Shown: positions 1 through 10,415, counted from the stretch's first letter. The stretch: 64,000 nt of DNA from Gambelia wislizenii (GCA_030847615.1 JAUMIR010000002.1:285242028-285306027); one strand, 5' to 3'. Notes: generated by a model from the letters alone, not told the origin. Made by a program: numbers and translations.

Positions 1-2370
1 GCCGACGGCAATGTGGGGATGGTGGTGTTCGTCCTGTGGTGCAGGCTGGTAAAGAACTTCTGTTTTCTTCAGGTTGACTTCCAGCCCAAACAGCTCTGCA
101 GCTGTTGCAAAGCAGGATGTTAGGCGCTGCAGAGCTGCTTCTGTGTGGGCAACAAGGGCAGCATCATCAGCGAAGAGCAGCTCACGGACTAGATAGTTTA
201 GAGTCTTAGTGTGAGCCCTCAGACGGCTTAAGTTAAACAAGCTACCATCAGTACGGTAGCGTATATAGATGCCGTCGTCTTCTTCAAGCTCTGCCATAGC
301 CCTTTGGAGCATCGTGCTAAAGAAGATTGTAAATAAAGTTGGTGCAAGAACACAACCTTGCTTCACTCCATTAGTTATTAGAAAGGGCTCTGAAAGAGCA
401 TCGCCATATCTGACTTGACCACGCTGTCCCTCGTGTAGCAAGATAATCATTTTAAGGAATTTGGGGGGACATCCTAGTCTTTCCAGGATCTGCCACAGAC
501 CTTTTCTACTTACAGTGTCAAAGGCTTTGGTGAGGTCGACAAATGTTACATAGAGACCCTTGTTCTGCTCCCTACATTTTTCTTGCAGTTGCCTAAGGGC
601 AAATACCATATCAGTAGTACTCCTATTGGCTCTGAAGCCACATTGGCTTTCAGGGAGAAGTTCTTCTGCAATGGCAGGAACTAATCTATTCAGGAGTATC
701 CTTGCAAGGATTTTTCCAGCAATAGAGAGCAGTGTTATGCCTCGATAGTTTGAGCAATCGGATTTTGCTCCTTTTTTCTTGTACAGGGTGATGATGACTG
801 CATCTCGGAGGTCTGATGGCAGTTCCCCCCTTTCCCAGCAATTCACAAGGAATTCGTGGAATTTTTCGTGGAGTGCATGACCTCCGTGTTTCCAAACTTC
901 AGGTGGGATTCCATCAATCCCAGCTGCCTTGCCGTTTTTCATCTGCTGTATGGCCTTAAGGGTCTCTTCCAAAGTGGGAGCTATGTCCAATTCATTTTTC
1001 ATTGGTTTTTGTATCATATATTGGATAGCTGAGGCTTGGACTACTCGGTTGGCGCTAAAGAGACTTTGAAAATGTTCAGCCCAACGATTTAGGATGGAGG
1101 CTTTATCAGTAATTAATGTTTGACCATCTGTACTGTATAAGGAGCTTTGGACCTGATAAGTAGGTCCAAACACTGCTTTAAGAGCTTCATAAAATCCTCT
1201 ATGATCACCCAGATCTGCACAGCGTTGTGTCTTTTCTGCTATATTGATCCACCACTTGTTCTGCATGTCTCGGAGTTTTTGTTGTAGTTTGCTACATGTG
1301 AGGCGGAAAGCTGCTTTTCTTACATGACAGGTTGGCTGGGCGAGGTATGCCTGGTGAGCAGCTCTCTTCCTTGCCAACAGCTCCTGGATCTCTTGGTTGT
1401 TTTCATCAAACCAGTCTTGATTTTTCTTGTGGGAGAAGCCAAGGGATTCTTCTGCAGACTGGAGGATACTGTTTTTGATATGTTGCCAAAGCACTGTAGG
1501 AGAAGGATCTGGAGGATGGTCTTCAAGTTTCGTTTGTAGATTTGCCTGGAAGTTGTCTCTCATGGTAGCTTGTTGAAGATTGTTGACTTGGAGTCTCTTC
1601 TTTAAGATGCCACCCCTCTTAGGTTTGAACTTAAGATGAAGATTTAGTTTACATCTGACAAGGCGATGATCTGTTTGGCATTCTGCACTGGGCATCACTC
1701 GTGTATGACGGACATCACGAATGTCTCTCTGACGGACTAGAACGTAGTCAATGAGGTGCCAATGTTTGGATCGGGGATGCATCCAGGTTGTCTTCAAGCT
1801 ATCTTTCTGCTGAAAGATTGTGTTTGTAATAGTCAGCTGTTGTTCTGCACAGAACTCTAGCAGGAGGCGTCCGTTATCATTGCAATTTCCAACACCATGC
1901 TTGCCTAAGACACCTTTCCAGGCTTCGGAGTTCTTTCCTACTCTGGCATTGAAGTCACCAAGGATAATAATTTTATCTTCTACAGGGACTTGTTGTATGA
2001 GTTGGCGTAGGTCTGTGTAGAATTTGTCTTTCTCTACAGGGTCGGCTTGCATAGTTGGGGCATATATACTAAAGAGGACAACATGTGGGAGGCGTAAGGA
2101 AATAATGCGATCAGAGTGTCCTGTTGGCAAGGTTTCGAGCTTGGAGGCAATGGAGTTTTTAATCATAAAGCCTACTCCTGACAGATGTTTTTCGGTTTGG
2201 GGTTTGCCAGACCAGTAAAGTGTGTAGCCGGCGCCATGTTCTTTAAGGCTGCCTTCCTCATGGAAGCGAACTTCACTAAGAGCAGCGATGTCAATATTAA
2301 GCCGTGATAGTTCAAGGGCTATTAGGGCAGAACGACGCTCAGGCCGTCCTCTATCTTCAGAGTCTTGCAT
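1..2370 (-). CDS. LINE endonuclease/reverse transcriptase, partial (copy 1)
   Basis: The frame is open from an ATG at 2368-2370 to the window edge and encodes the same protein as the complete frame at 3752-6868, shifted by 4498 bp. It covers the AP-endonuclease domain and the reverse transcriptase through the FADD catalytic block and slightly beyond. The C-terminal zinc-finger region would lie off the left edge. In-frame endonuclease-like codons continue upstream of the ATG to a TGA at about 2461-2463, as in copy 2. Confidence 0.85.
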   Translation of the reverse strand, partial: MQDSEDRGRPERRSALIALELSRLNIDIAALSEVRFHEEGSLKEHGAGYTLYWSGKPQTEKHLSGVGFMIKNSIASKLETLPTGHSDRIISLRLPHVVLFSIYAPTMQADPVEKDKFYTDLRQLIQQVPVEDKIIILGDFNARVGKNSEAWKGVLGKHGVGNCNDNGRLLLEFCAEQQLTITNTIFQQKDSLKTTWMHPRSKHWHLIDYVLVRQRDIRDVRHTRVMPSAECQTDHRLVRCKLNLHLKFKPKRGGILKKRLQVNNLQQATMRDNFQANLQTKLEDHPPDPSPTVLWQHIKNSILQSAEESLGFSHKKNQDWFDENNQEIQELLARKRAAHQAYLAQPTCHVRKAAFRLTCSKLQQKLRDMQNKWWINIAEKTQRCADLGDHRGFYEALKAVFGPTYQVQSSLYSTDGQTLITDKASILNRWAEHFQSLFSANRVVQASAIQYMIQKPMKNELDIAPTLEETLKAIQQMKNGKAAGIDGIPPEVWKHGGHALHEKFHEFLVNCWERGELPSDLRDAVIITLYKKKGAKSDCSNYRGITLLSIAGKILARILLNRLVPAIAEELLPESQCGFRANRSTTDMVFALRQLQEKCREQNKGLYVTFVDLTKAFDTVSRKGLWQILERLGCPPKFLKMIILLHEGQRGQVRYGDALSEPFLITNGVKQGCVLAPTLFTIFFSTMLQRAMAELEEDDGIYIRYRTDGSLFNLSRLRAHTKTLNYLVRELLFADDAALVAHTEAALQRLTSCFATAAELFGLEVNLKKTEVLYQPAPQDEHHHPHIAVG

Positions 2371-3177
2371 GGTTCTGATGTTCCAGCATGCAAGTGTCAG
2401 TTTATTTACACCTTTGGAGGCCGGTGTGTACCTTTGTTTCTTTGCCTTGGTTTGACCGCATCAGAAGATTCCCGTTGGCCGCGGCTAGCCAACCAGGTAG
2501 TTGGGGATGAGCTTTCTTTAGGCCACCTTTTCTAGGCCCCTCTCCATATGGAGCAAGCAGTGCTCTCCTTAAAAAAGGCTGCTTGGTCGTTCAAGATGCT
2601 GCCGAACAAGACTGTCATCTCCCGGGTCAGGCTTGAGCGACCAATGTCCTGAACCGCCTGCATGCAGGGTTGGGGCTGCGGCTTCCAGTGCATCTTTACA
2701 CCTGCCGGTTTCGTCCCTCGCCAGTCGCTACAGGGCTTTTTTGGAAATGGATTTGTCCTTCGAGCCTGTGCAATGGGTTTTTCTGGTGGAGCGCAGCGTG
2801 CACAGAACTGGCCTCGCCCTTTAAACCAGAGATTCATCTGCCGTGGCCTTGCAAGCATGGACGTGGCAGCAAGGTCCTCGGGCCGTAGGTTTGATTAGAG
2901 TTTCCTTCTCTTAGATGGTTGACCTTACAGGGTTGGACGAGCACCATCTGCCCGGGTTTGGGATTGGAGTTTTCCTTCTCCTAGGACGGTTGCCACAAGG
3001 CTAGAGAGCCCATCCTGCCCTTTGACGCTCTTTGTCAGACCCTTCCGTTTTGACCTGTCTGGCATGGGAGACCCTACCAGTGGCTATTATGCCACCGCCA
3101 GCATAGCTCAAAACATCATTAGGGTACGCAAGCCTCTCTCCCACAACAAGGGGGCGTCAATGGAGAGGATGTGTTCC
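1..3177 (-). mobile_element. Non-LTR retrotransposon (LINE), copy 1, 3' part outside window
   Basis: This is the same element as copy 2, read on the minus strand, with its 5' end near 3177 and its 3' part beyond the left edge. The 5' leader (about 2459-3177) precedes the endonuclease/reverse transcriptase frame. The 5' end is inferred from a change from balanced to AT-rich sequence just after a conserved-looking leader, so it is approximate. Confidence 0.85.
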
Positions 3178-3606
3178 ATGAAAAAAATACAAACAATAAC
3201 TTTGAATGTATATTTCAATCAATACCTATACAGCTATCATAAAGAACTGGGATCCAGAACACATGGAAATATTCATCCTAACATACATTTACAGTAATTT
3301 AAGCTTATAGAAGGTGATACAATAAAGTTATAAACACAACAAAGAGTAAACACAACACAATCAAATGCATTTTGACAACATCTTCCTCAGTGATGTTGCC
3401 AAAGAAAATATTTAGCAATTTTTTCCCCTTGTGTGCTGCTGAGTGTTTGTCTTCAAAAGCCATTGGAGACTTGGATGGGATGGCTTTCAGTAATTTGGCC
3501 TTCATAGAATCCAAAACACATGACAAAGGGCAGCTTCTCTATTTGTGTTGTTTTTGTTTGTTTTTCTTTTTTAAAAATTGTACTCTAGACCACAGATGAA
3601 CACTTT
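3178..3606. other. AT-rich spacer between LINE 5' end and half palindrome (copy 1)
   Basis: No coding or repeat signature is recognised here. It is identical by eye to 7676-8104, so it is part of the duplicated unit. It is probably host flank of the LINE insertion, carried along in the duplication. Confidence 0.5.
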
Positions 3607-3771
3607 GGACTTTTTCAGATGACTTAAAAGTCATCCTGATAAGCCACAAGAGGCATGAAGCTGTATCGCAGCAGAGGTCCTTTTTCAGACAATGCCATCT
3701 TCTTCCGTTTCACCTCCATGTTCCATGGAGGGAAAAGGCGCCACTTTTTACTCACAAAAGTTTTTCGTGAG
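3607..3771. repeat. Left half of palindromic MITE, cut at its apex
   Basis: It starts GGACTTTTTCAGATGAC after TTT, exactly like the complete element at 8105-8395, but stops at the hairpin apex, where LINE sequence begins. The right arm is missing. It is a by-product of the tandem duplication, not a separate insertion. Confidence 0.85.
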
Positions 3772-6700
3772 ATAAACAAGTCCGGTTGCAAAAAGCACAG
3801 CAGAAGGTCTCCTTGGGTGATGTTTTTGGGTTGTGATTCTTTCTGCGTTGTCGTTTCTCTTCAAGACTTGTTCGTCGTGAGTTCTCAAATAAGGCTGCAG
3901 CATTGTGGATAGTGCGTCTCCATGCCTCCCGATGTGAAGCCAGGGCGGACCACTGTTGGTGATCAATTTGGCCAAGCCTGAGATGTTGTTTCAGGGAGTC
4001 CTTGTATCGCTTTTTTGGAGCGCCCCTCTTACGCTGACCCGTGGCGAGTTCACCATAGAGTACTATTTTGGGGAGACGATGGTCCTCCATCCTAGAAACG
4101 TGCCCTGCCCAACGCAGCTGTGTTCTCAATATCATGGCCTCAATGCTGGTGATCCCTGCTTGCTCAAGGACAGCAACATTCGTCACATAGTCAGTCCAGT
4201 GTATATTTAGGATTGTGCGTAGACAGCGCTGATGAAAGCGCTCGAGGAGTCGTAGGTGGTGGCGATAGGTGACCCATGTTTCAGATCCATAAAGGAGGAT
4301 AGACAGTACGATGGCTCTATACACACTGATTTTTGTGCTTTGCCTCAGGTGTTTATTGCTCCAGACTCTTTTGTGAAGTCTTCCAAATGCACTATATGCC
4401 TTTGCTAATCTGTGATCGATCTCTTTGTCAATCTTGGCATCTGAGGAGATGATGCTTCCCAGGTAGGTGAACTGCTGAACGGACTTGAGCACTGATTTGC
4501 CGACGGCAATGTGGGGATGGTGGTGTTCGTCCTGTGGTGCAGGCTGGTAAAGAACTTCTGTTTTCTTCAGGTTGACTTCCAGCCCAAACAGCTCTGCAGC
4601 TGTTGCAAAGCAGGATGTTAGGCGCTGCAGAGCTGCTTCTGTGTGGGCAACAAGGGCAGCATCATCAGCGAAGAGCAGCTCACGGACTAGATAGTTTAGA
4701 GTCTTAGTGTGAGCCCTCAGACGGCTTAAGTTAAACAAGCTACCATCAGTACGGTAGCGTATATAGATGCCGTCGTCTTCTTCAAGCTCTGCCATAGCCC
4801 TTTGGAGCATCGTGCTAAAGAAGATTGTAAATAAAGTTGGTGCAAGAACACAACCTTGCTTCACTCCATTAGTTATTAGAAAGGGCTCTGAAAGAGCATC
4901 GCCATATCTGACTTGACCACGCTGTCCCTCGTGTAGCAAGATAATCATTTTAAGGAATTTGGGGGGACATCCTAGTCTTTCCAGGATCTGCCACAGACCT
5001 TTTCTACTTACAGTGTCAAAGGCTTTGGTGAGGTCGACAAATGTTACATAGAGACCCTTGTTCTGCTCCCTACATTTTTCTTGCAGTTGCCTAAGGGCAA
5101 ATACCATATCAGTAGTACTCCTATTGGCTCTGAAGCCACATTGGCTTTCAGGGAGAAGTTCTTCTGCAATGGCAGGAACTAATCTATTCAGGAGTATCCT
5201 TGCAAGGATTTTTCCAGCAATAGAGAGCAGTGTTATGCCTCGATAGTTTGAGCAATCGGATTTTGCTCCTTTTTTCTTGTACAGGGTGATGATGACTGCA
5301 TCTCGGAGGTCTGATGGCAGTTCCCCCCTTTCCCAGCAATTCACAAGGAATTCGTGGAATTTTTCGTGGAGTGCATGACCTCCGTGTTTCCAAACTTCAG
5401 GTGGGATTCCATCAATCCCAGCTGCCTTGCCGTTTTTCATCTGCTGTATGGCCTTAAGGGTCTCTTCCAAAGTGGGAGCTATGTCCAATTCATTTTTCAT
5501 TGGTTTTTGTATCATATATTGGATAGCTGAGGCTTGGACTACTCGGTTGGCGCTAAAGAGACTTTGAAAATGTTCAGCCCAACGATTTAGGATGGAGGCT
5601 TTATCAGTAATTAATGTTTGACCATCTGTACTGTATAAGGAGCTTTGGACCTGATAAGTAGGTCCAAACACTGCTTTAAGAGCTTCATAAAATCCTCTAT
5701 GATCACCCAGATCTGCACAGCGTTGTGTCTTTTCTGCTATATTGATCCACCACTTGTTCTGCATGTCTCGGAGTTTTTGTTGTAGTTTGCTACATGTGAG
5801 GCGGAAAGCTGCTTTTCTTACATGACAGGTTGGCTGGGCGAGGTATGCCTGGTGAGCAGCTCTCTTCCTTGCCAACAGCTCCTGGATCTCTTGGTTGTTT
5901 TCATCAAACCAGTCTTGATTTTTCTTGTGGGAGAAGCCAAGGGATTCTTCTGCAGACTGGAGGATACTGTTTTTGATATGTTGCCAAAGCACTGTAGGAG
6001 AAGGATCTGGAGGATGGTCTTCAAGTTTCGTTTGTAGATTTGCCTGGAAGTTGTCTCTCATGGTAGCTTGTTGAAGATTGTTGACTTGGAGTCTCTTCTT
6101 TAAGATGCCACCCCTCTTAGGTTTGAACTTAAGATGAAGATTTAGTTTACATCTGACAAGGCGATGATCTGTTTGGCATTCTGCACTGGGCATCACTCGT
6201 GTATGACGGACATCACGAATGTCTCTCTGACGGACTAGAACGTAGTCAATGAGGTGCCAATGTTTGGATCGGGGATGCATCCAGGTTGTCTTCAAGCTAT
6301 CTTTCTGCTGAAAGATTGTGTTTGTAATAGTCAGCTGTTGTTCTGCACAGAACTCTAGCAGGAGGCGTCCGTTATCATTGCAATTTCCAACACCATGCTT
6401 GCCTAAGACACCTTTCCAGGCTTCGGAGTTCTTTCCTACTCTGGCATTGAAGTCACCAAGGATAATAATTTTATCTTCTACAGGGACTTGTTGTATGAGT
6501 TGGCGTAGGTCTGTGTAGAATTTGTCTTTCTCTACAGGGTCGGCTTGCATAGTTGGGGCATATATACTAAAGAGGACAACATGTGGGAGGCGTAAGGAAA
6601 TAATGCGATCAGAGTGTCCTGTTGGCAAGGTTTCGAGCTTGGAGGCAATGGAGTTTTTAATCATAAAGCCTACTCCTGACAGATGTTTTTCGGTTTGGGG

Positions 6701-6868
6701 TTTGCCAGACCAGTAAAGTGTGTAGCCGGCGCCATGTTCTTTAAGGCTGCCTTCCTCATGGAAGCGAACTTCACTAAGAGCAGCGATGTCAATATTAAGC
6801 CGTGATAGTTCAAGGGCTATTAGGGCAGAACGACGCTCAGGCCGTCCTCTATCTTCAGAGTCTTGCAT
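3752..6868 (-). CDS. LINE endonuclease/reverse transcriptase ORF, 1038 codons, intact
   Basis: The protein combines an N-terminal AP-type endonuclease (about residues 1-240) with a reverse transcriptase (about 470-800) and a C-terminal tail. Visible endonuclease motifs are GDFNARVG and a TDHR block. RT motifs in order are AAGIDGIPPE, NYRGITLLS, FVDLTKAFDT, GVKQGCVLAPTLF and the catalytic LLFADDAAL, followed by YLGSIISSDA. The C-terminus starts a finger, CAFCNRTC, but the last residues and the stop codon come from the flanking palindrome. Conserved endonuclease codons (LTLACWNIRT) lie upstream of the first ATG, in frame, back to a TGA at 6959-6961 with no ATG between. The true start is therefore unclear: upstream fusion, reinitiation or a non-ATG start. 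The protein would copy LINE RNA by target-primed reverse transcription. The long open frame argues that the copy is young. Confidence 0.9.
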   Translation of the reverse strand: MQDSEDRGRPERRSALIALELSRLNIDIAALSEVRFHEEGSLKEHGAGYTLYWSGKPQTEKHLSGVGFMIKNSIASKLETLPTGHSDRIISLRLPHVVLFSIYAPTMQADPVEKDKFYTDLRQLIQQVPVEDKIIILGDFNARVGKNSEAWKGVLGKHGVGNCNDNGRLLLEFCAEQQLTITNTIFQQKDSLKTTWMHPRSKHWHLIDYVLVRQRDIRDVRHTRVMPSAECQTDHRLVRCKLNLHLKFKPKRGGILKKRLQVNNLQQATMRDNFQANLQTKLEDHPPDPSPTVLWQHIKNSILQSAEESLGFSHKKNQDWFDENNQEIQELLARKRAAHQAYLAQPTCHVRKAAFRLTCSKLQQKLRDMQNKWWINIAEKTQRCADLGDHRGFYEALKAVFGPTYQVQSSLYSTDGQTLITDKASILNRWAEHFQSLFSANRVVQASAIQYMIQKPMKNELDIAPTLEETLKAIQQMKNGKAAGIDGIPPEVWKHGGHALHEKFHEFLVNCWERGELPSDLRDAVIITLYKKKGAKSDCSNYRGITLLSIAGKILARILLNRLVPAIAEELLPESQCGFRANRSTTDMVFALRQLQEKCREQNKGLYVTFVDLTKAFDTVSRKGLWQILERLGCPPKFLKMIILLHEGQRGQVRYGDALSEPFLITNGVKQGCVLAPTLFTIFFSTMLQRAMAELEEDDGIYIRYRTDGSLFNLSRLRAHTKTLNYLVRELLFADDAALVAHTEAALQRLTSCFATAAELFGLEVNLKKTEVLYQPAPQDEHHHPHIAVGKSVLKSVQQFTYLGSIISSDAKIDKEIDHRLAKAYSAFGRLHKRVWSNKHLRQSTKISVYRAIVLSILLYGSETWVTYRHHLRLLERFHQRCLRTILNIHWTDYVTNVAVLEQAGITSIEAMILRTQLRWAGHVSRMEDHRLPKIVLYGELATGQRKRGAPKKRYKDSLKQHLRLGQIDHQQWSALASHREAWRRTIHNAAALFENSRRTSLEEKRQRRKNHNPKTSPKETFCCAFCNRTCLSHEKLL

Positions 6869-7675
6869 GGTTCTGATGTTCCAGCATGCAAGTGTCAGTT
6901 TATTTACACCTTTGGAGGCCGGTGTGTACCTTTGTTTCTTTGCCTTGGTTTGACCGCATCAGAAGATTCCCGTTGGCCGCGGCTAGCCAACCAGGTAGTT
7001 GGGGATGAGCTTTCTTTAGGCCACCTTTTCTAGGCCCCTCTCCATATGGAGCAAGCAGTGCTCTCCTTAAAAAAGGCTGCTTGGTCGTTCAAGATGCTGC
7101 CGAACAAGACTGTCATCTCCCGGGTCAGGCTTGAGCGACCAATGTCCTGAACCGCCTGCATGCAGGGTTGGGGCTGCGGCTTCCAGTGCATCTTTACACC
7201 TGCCGGTTTCGTCCCTCGCCAGTCGCTACAGGGCTTTTTTGGAAATGGATTTGTCCTTCGAGCCTGTGCAATGGGTTTTTCTGGTGGAGCGCAGCGTGCA
7301 CAGAACTGGCCTCACCCTTTAAACCAGAGATTCATCTGCCGTGGCCTTGCAAGCATGGACGTGGCAGTGAGGTCCTCGGGCCGTAGGTTTGATTAGAGTT
7401 TCCTTCTCTTAGATGGTTGACCTTACAGGGTTGGACGAGCACCATCTGCCCGGGTTTGGGATTGGAGTTTTCCTTCTCCTAGGACGGTTGCCACAAGGCT
7501 AGAGAGCCCATCCTGCCCTTTGACGCTCTTTGTCAGACCCTTCCGTTTTGACCTGTCTGGCATGGGAGACCCTACCAGTGGCTATTATGCCACCGCCAGC
7601 ATAGCTCAAAACATCATTAGGGTACGCAAGCCTCTCTCCCACAACAAGGGGGCGTCAATGGAGAGGATGTGTTCC
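3768..7675 (-). mobile_element. Non-LTR retrotransposon (LINE), copy 2, truncated just inside its C-terminal zinc finger
   Basis: This is a nearly complete APE-type LINE on the minus strand: 5' leader about 7675-6959, then one long endonuclease/reverse-transcriptase frame. Its 3' end is cut at 3768-3771. The related fragment at 14093-14831 continues beyond this point with the rest of a Cys/His finger and a 3' UTR, so this copy has lost its natural 3' end. The clade is not certain: the protein differs from the common BovB type and could belong to the I/Vingi-like or RTE-like groups. Confidence 0.85.
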
Positions 7676-8104
7676 ATGAAAAAAATACAAACAATAACTT
7701 TGAATGTATATTTCAATCAATACCTATACAGCTATCATAAAGAACTGGGATCCAGAACACATGGAAATATTCATCCTAACATACATTTACAGTAATTTAA
7801 GCTTATAGAAGGTGATACAATAAAGTTATAAACACAACAAAGAGTAAACACAACACAATCAAATGCATTTTGACAACATCTTCCTCAGTGATGTTGCCAA
7901 AGAAAATATTTAGCAATTTTTTCCCCTTGTGTGCTGCTGAGTGTTTGTCTTCAAAAGCCATTGGAGACTTGGATGGGATGGCTTTCAGTAATTTGGCCTT
8001 CATAGAATCCAAAACACATGACAAAGGGCAGCTTCTCTATTTGTGTTGTTTTTGTTTGTTTTTCTTTTTTAAAAATTGTACTCTAGACCACAGATGAACA
8101 CTTT
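7676..8104. other. AT-rich spacer between LINE 5' end and palindromic MITE (copy 2)
   Basis: Duplicate of 3178-3606. No gene, RNA gene or known repeat signature was recognised. Confidence 0.5.
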
Positions 8105-8395
8105 GGACTTTTTCAGATGACTTAAAAGTCATCCTGATAAGCCACAAGAGGCATGAAGCTGTATCGCAGCAGAGGTCCTTTTTCAGACAATGCCATCTTC
8201 TTCCGTTTCACCTCCATGTTCCATGGAGGGAAAAGGCGCCACTTTTTACTCACAAAAGTTTTTCGTGAGTAAAATGTGGTGCCTTCTCACTCCATGGAAC
8301 ACGGAGGTGTTGTCTGAAAAAGGACCCCCGCTGCAATACAGCTTCGTGCCTCTTGCAGCTTGTCAGGACGACTTTTAAGTCATCTGAAAAAGTCC
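8105..8395. mobile_element. Palindromic MITE, GGACTTTTTCAGA termini, TSD TTT
   Basis: The ends are inverted copies beginning GGACTTTTTCAGATGACTT, flanked by TTT on both sides (8102-8104 and 8396-8398). The arms pair along nearly the whole element with an apex near 8254-8264. A second internal inverted motif, CTTTTTCAGAC / GTCTGAAAAAG, sits inside the arms. No coding potential is seen. It belongs to the fold-back family group found throughout this window. Confidence 0.85.
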
Positions 8396-9183
8396 TTTGT
8401 TGAAATGCATTTGGCTGTGCTGTGTCTGTCTATTTTGTATCTATTTTTATACTGTACCAATTTGTATAAGATTAAATTATTATAATTTTTTATATCAGGA
8501 TATAAGATTTTATGTGTTTTGGATCCCAGTTCTTTGTGTCATTTATGAAACCATACATTATTTTATATGCCTTCAATCTCTTGCTCTCAGTCAATTTCCC
8601 TGGATTACTCCAAATCTCTTTCCCACTTTCTCCATACCATTAATAATTTTGTAAATTCTCATCCCCAGGACCCAGCTTTTCTTTAAGAACATCAAAGAGT
8701 CTTATGGTGGTTCCAGATTAACAACTTTTGTTTGTCATAACACTATACTCCCATTTCATCAGATACATTAGCAGGCTATAATTAAAAAGGCTTGTGGCAG
8801 TTTTTGCTGCAAAAGACTAACACTCTCAGGAAATGTTTCACTAAATTAAAATGCTCAAATGCACTGGACTTTCATTGCAGAGCAGGCACTCAAACACACA
8901 AAGTGAACTTGCCCTTTTTTAGACCTTTTTCAGCTGTTACAGTATCCCTCTTCTTTGAAATGTGGGTGGCATAATCAGAACTGTACAAAATGTTTCAAAA
9001 AAGGATTATACCACAAATTTATCTAAGGGAATTGTGATGCTGGCAGATTTATATATAATAAAGATCTGGGAATGTGGGAGTAGTCAAAAGGTGGTGGGTT
9101 TTTTTTAAGTAACTTGGTGGAGAAGTTTGCAAAATTTGTGAGGTATCTGTTTTCCAGAGCTATGCCACTTGGTGCTGAGTGTA
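8396..9183. other. AT-rich non-coding stretch
   Basis: No exon with a splice context, repeat terminus or RNA gene was recognised. Confidence 0.4.
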
Positions 9184-9436
9184 CAGTAGGACCCCCATAT
9201 CCACTGACTTAGTATCCACTGATAAAATTATCCACGGGACACAAAGCAGCACACCTACCATAGAGTCTTCCTAAAAATGTGTCCTCTCTAGCCATTTTCT
9301 AGGTCCTCCAAGGCAACTCTATGGTAGTTTAAACCAGAAGTCCCATTATTTTCAATGGCATTTGCTATTATCCATGGTTTTCAGTATCCACGAGGGGGAG
9401 CAGAACCACTCCCCAGCAGATACGGGGGTCCTACTA
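9184..9436. mobile_element. Tigger/pogo-like MITE (CAGTAGGACC termini, TA target)
   Basis: It starts CAGTAGGACCCCCATATCC and ends with the inverse, GGGGGTCCTACTA, flanked by TA. A 254-bp relative with the same interior lies at 35702-35955. CAGT-type ends with a TA duplication are typical of Tc1/mariner-pogo (Tigger) non-autonomous elements. No transposase is present. Confidence 0.75.
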
Positions 9437-9620
9437 TAGATCATTTTATATTCTTCCCACTGTGTGGTTGTTTAGCACATGAGAACTGGTGCTGAATTTC
9501 TGATGTATCGCCATTGAACAGCAGCGTGCCTGGCATAATATGCAAGTTTTCTTTGTGGTCACACATGAATGTTGCAGTAAAGTGAGAAGTGTATATGTAT
9601 TTTTTTATTTATTTATTTTT

Positions 9621-9892
9621 TGGTGGCGCAGTGGTAAATGCCAGTACTGCAAGCTACCACGTTGCAAGTTCGATTCCAGCGGGCTCCAAGGTTCACTCAG
9701 CCTTCCATCCTTTCGTAGGTCGGTAAATTGAGTACCCAGCTTGTGGGGGCAATTAGCTAACACACATTGGAAACTGTTTAACGCAGTGTAGATGTGCAAA
9801 TAGCTGTTGCTTAAAACAATTTGTAAGCCGCTCTGATAGCCTTGTGGCTGAAGAGCGGGGAATAAATAAATAAATTAAAAAAAAACAAACCT
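9621..9892 (+). mobile_element. tRNA-derived SINE
   Basis: An A-box-like TGGTGGCGCAGTGG at the 5' end and a B-box-like GTTCGATTCC about 50 bp later mark a tRNA-derived pol III promoter. The 3' part resembles the tail of the L2/CR1-like LINE at 10259-13548 (GTAAGCCGCTCTGA versus GTAAACCACCCCGA) and ends in an A/T-rich run. A second copy lies at 46195-46391 on the minus strand. Confidence 0.75.
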
Positions 9893-10415
9893 GTGTGTAT
9901 GTATGTCATTTTAGATGGGTTTAATAGGCTTGTTTGTGCTTAGTATGTTTCAGCTAGGGATGATGCTGAATTTGACTTCAGCAAAATGTGGTGGTGAATT
10001 TGGAGCTTCCACGTTGTATGAACTAGCTGAACAATCTGAGCAAAAAAAAGTACATTTCCATAAAGTTAGCAAAATTTATCAGAGACATTCTACACAATCC
10101 TAAATTGCAAATGAGTTTTGTCAAAGAAATGAAACTAAGCACCTGAACAGAGGAAAAAGCCTCAAGCACTAAAGAAGCAACAGGGCATTTCAGTTTTTCT
10201 CTCCAGTGTTGTTATCATCATCATTGTTGTTGCCAGCCAGGAAGACCCAAGCCTGTAATTGGAGTCAGCTGAGGCCGGGAATGGAGTGGGGGCGGAAATT
10301 GGAGTTGTGCTGGGGAAAGGGAGGTATGGTTGGAACGGAGTAAACAGATGTTACAAAAGAAGGCGGGATCGCTGTTTGTTAGCTATCCCACCTTCAGTTC
10401 ACCCTGTTTCCCGGA

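Larger units (their letters stand above)
1..8269. repeat. 4498-bp direct tandem duplication (copy 1 = 1-3771, copy 2 = 4499-8269)
   Basis: Positions 1-3771 repeat as 4499-8269 with a constant offset of 4498. By eye only three differing bases were found (2816/7314, 2870/7368 and 2871/7369). Each unit holds a minus-strand LINE, a spacer of about 430 bp and the left half of a palindromic MITE. The copies stop matching at 3772/8270, where copy 1 runs into LINE sequence and copy 2 continues into the right arm of the palindrome. The left end of copy 1 lies outside the window. Near identity means a very recent event or an assembly artefact. Confidence 0.95.

Noticed and set aside
9621..9700. A and B box-like motifs suggesting a tRNA gene
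   Set aside because: The region cannot form a complete cloverleaf and continues into a SINE tail; it is a tRNA-derived SINE.
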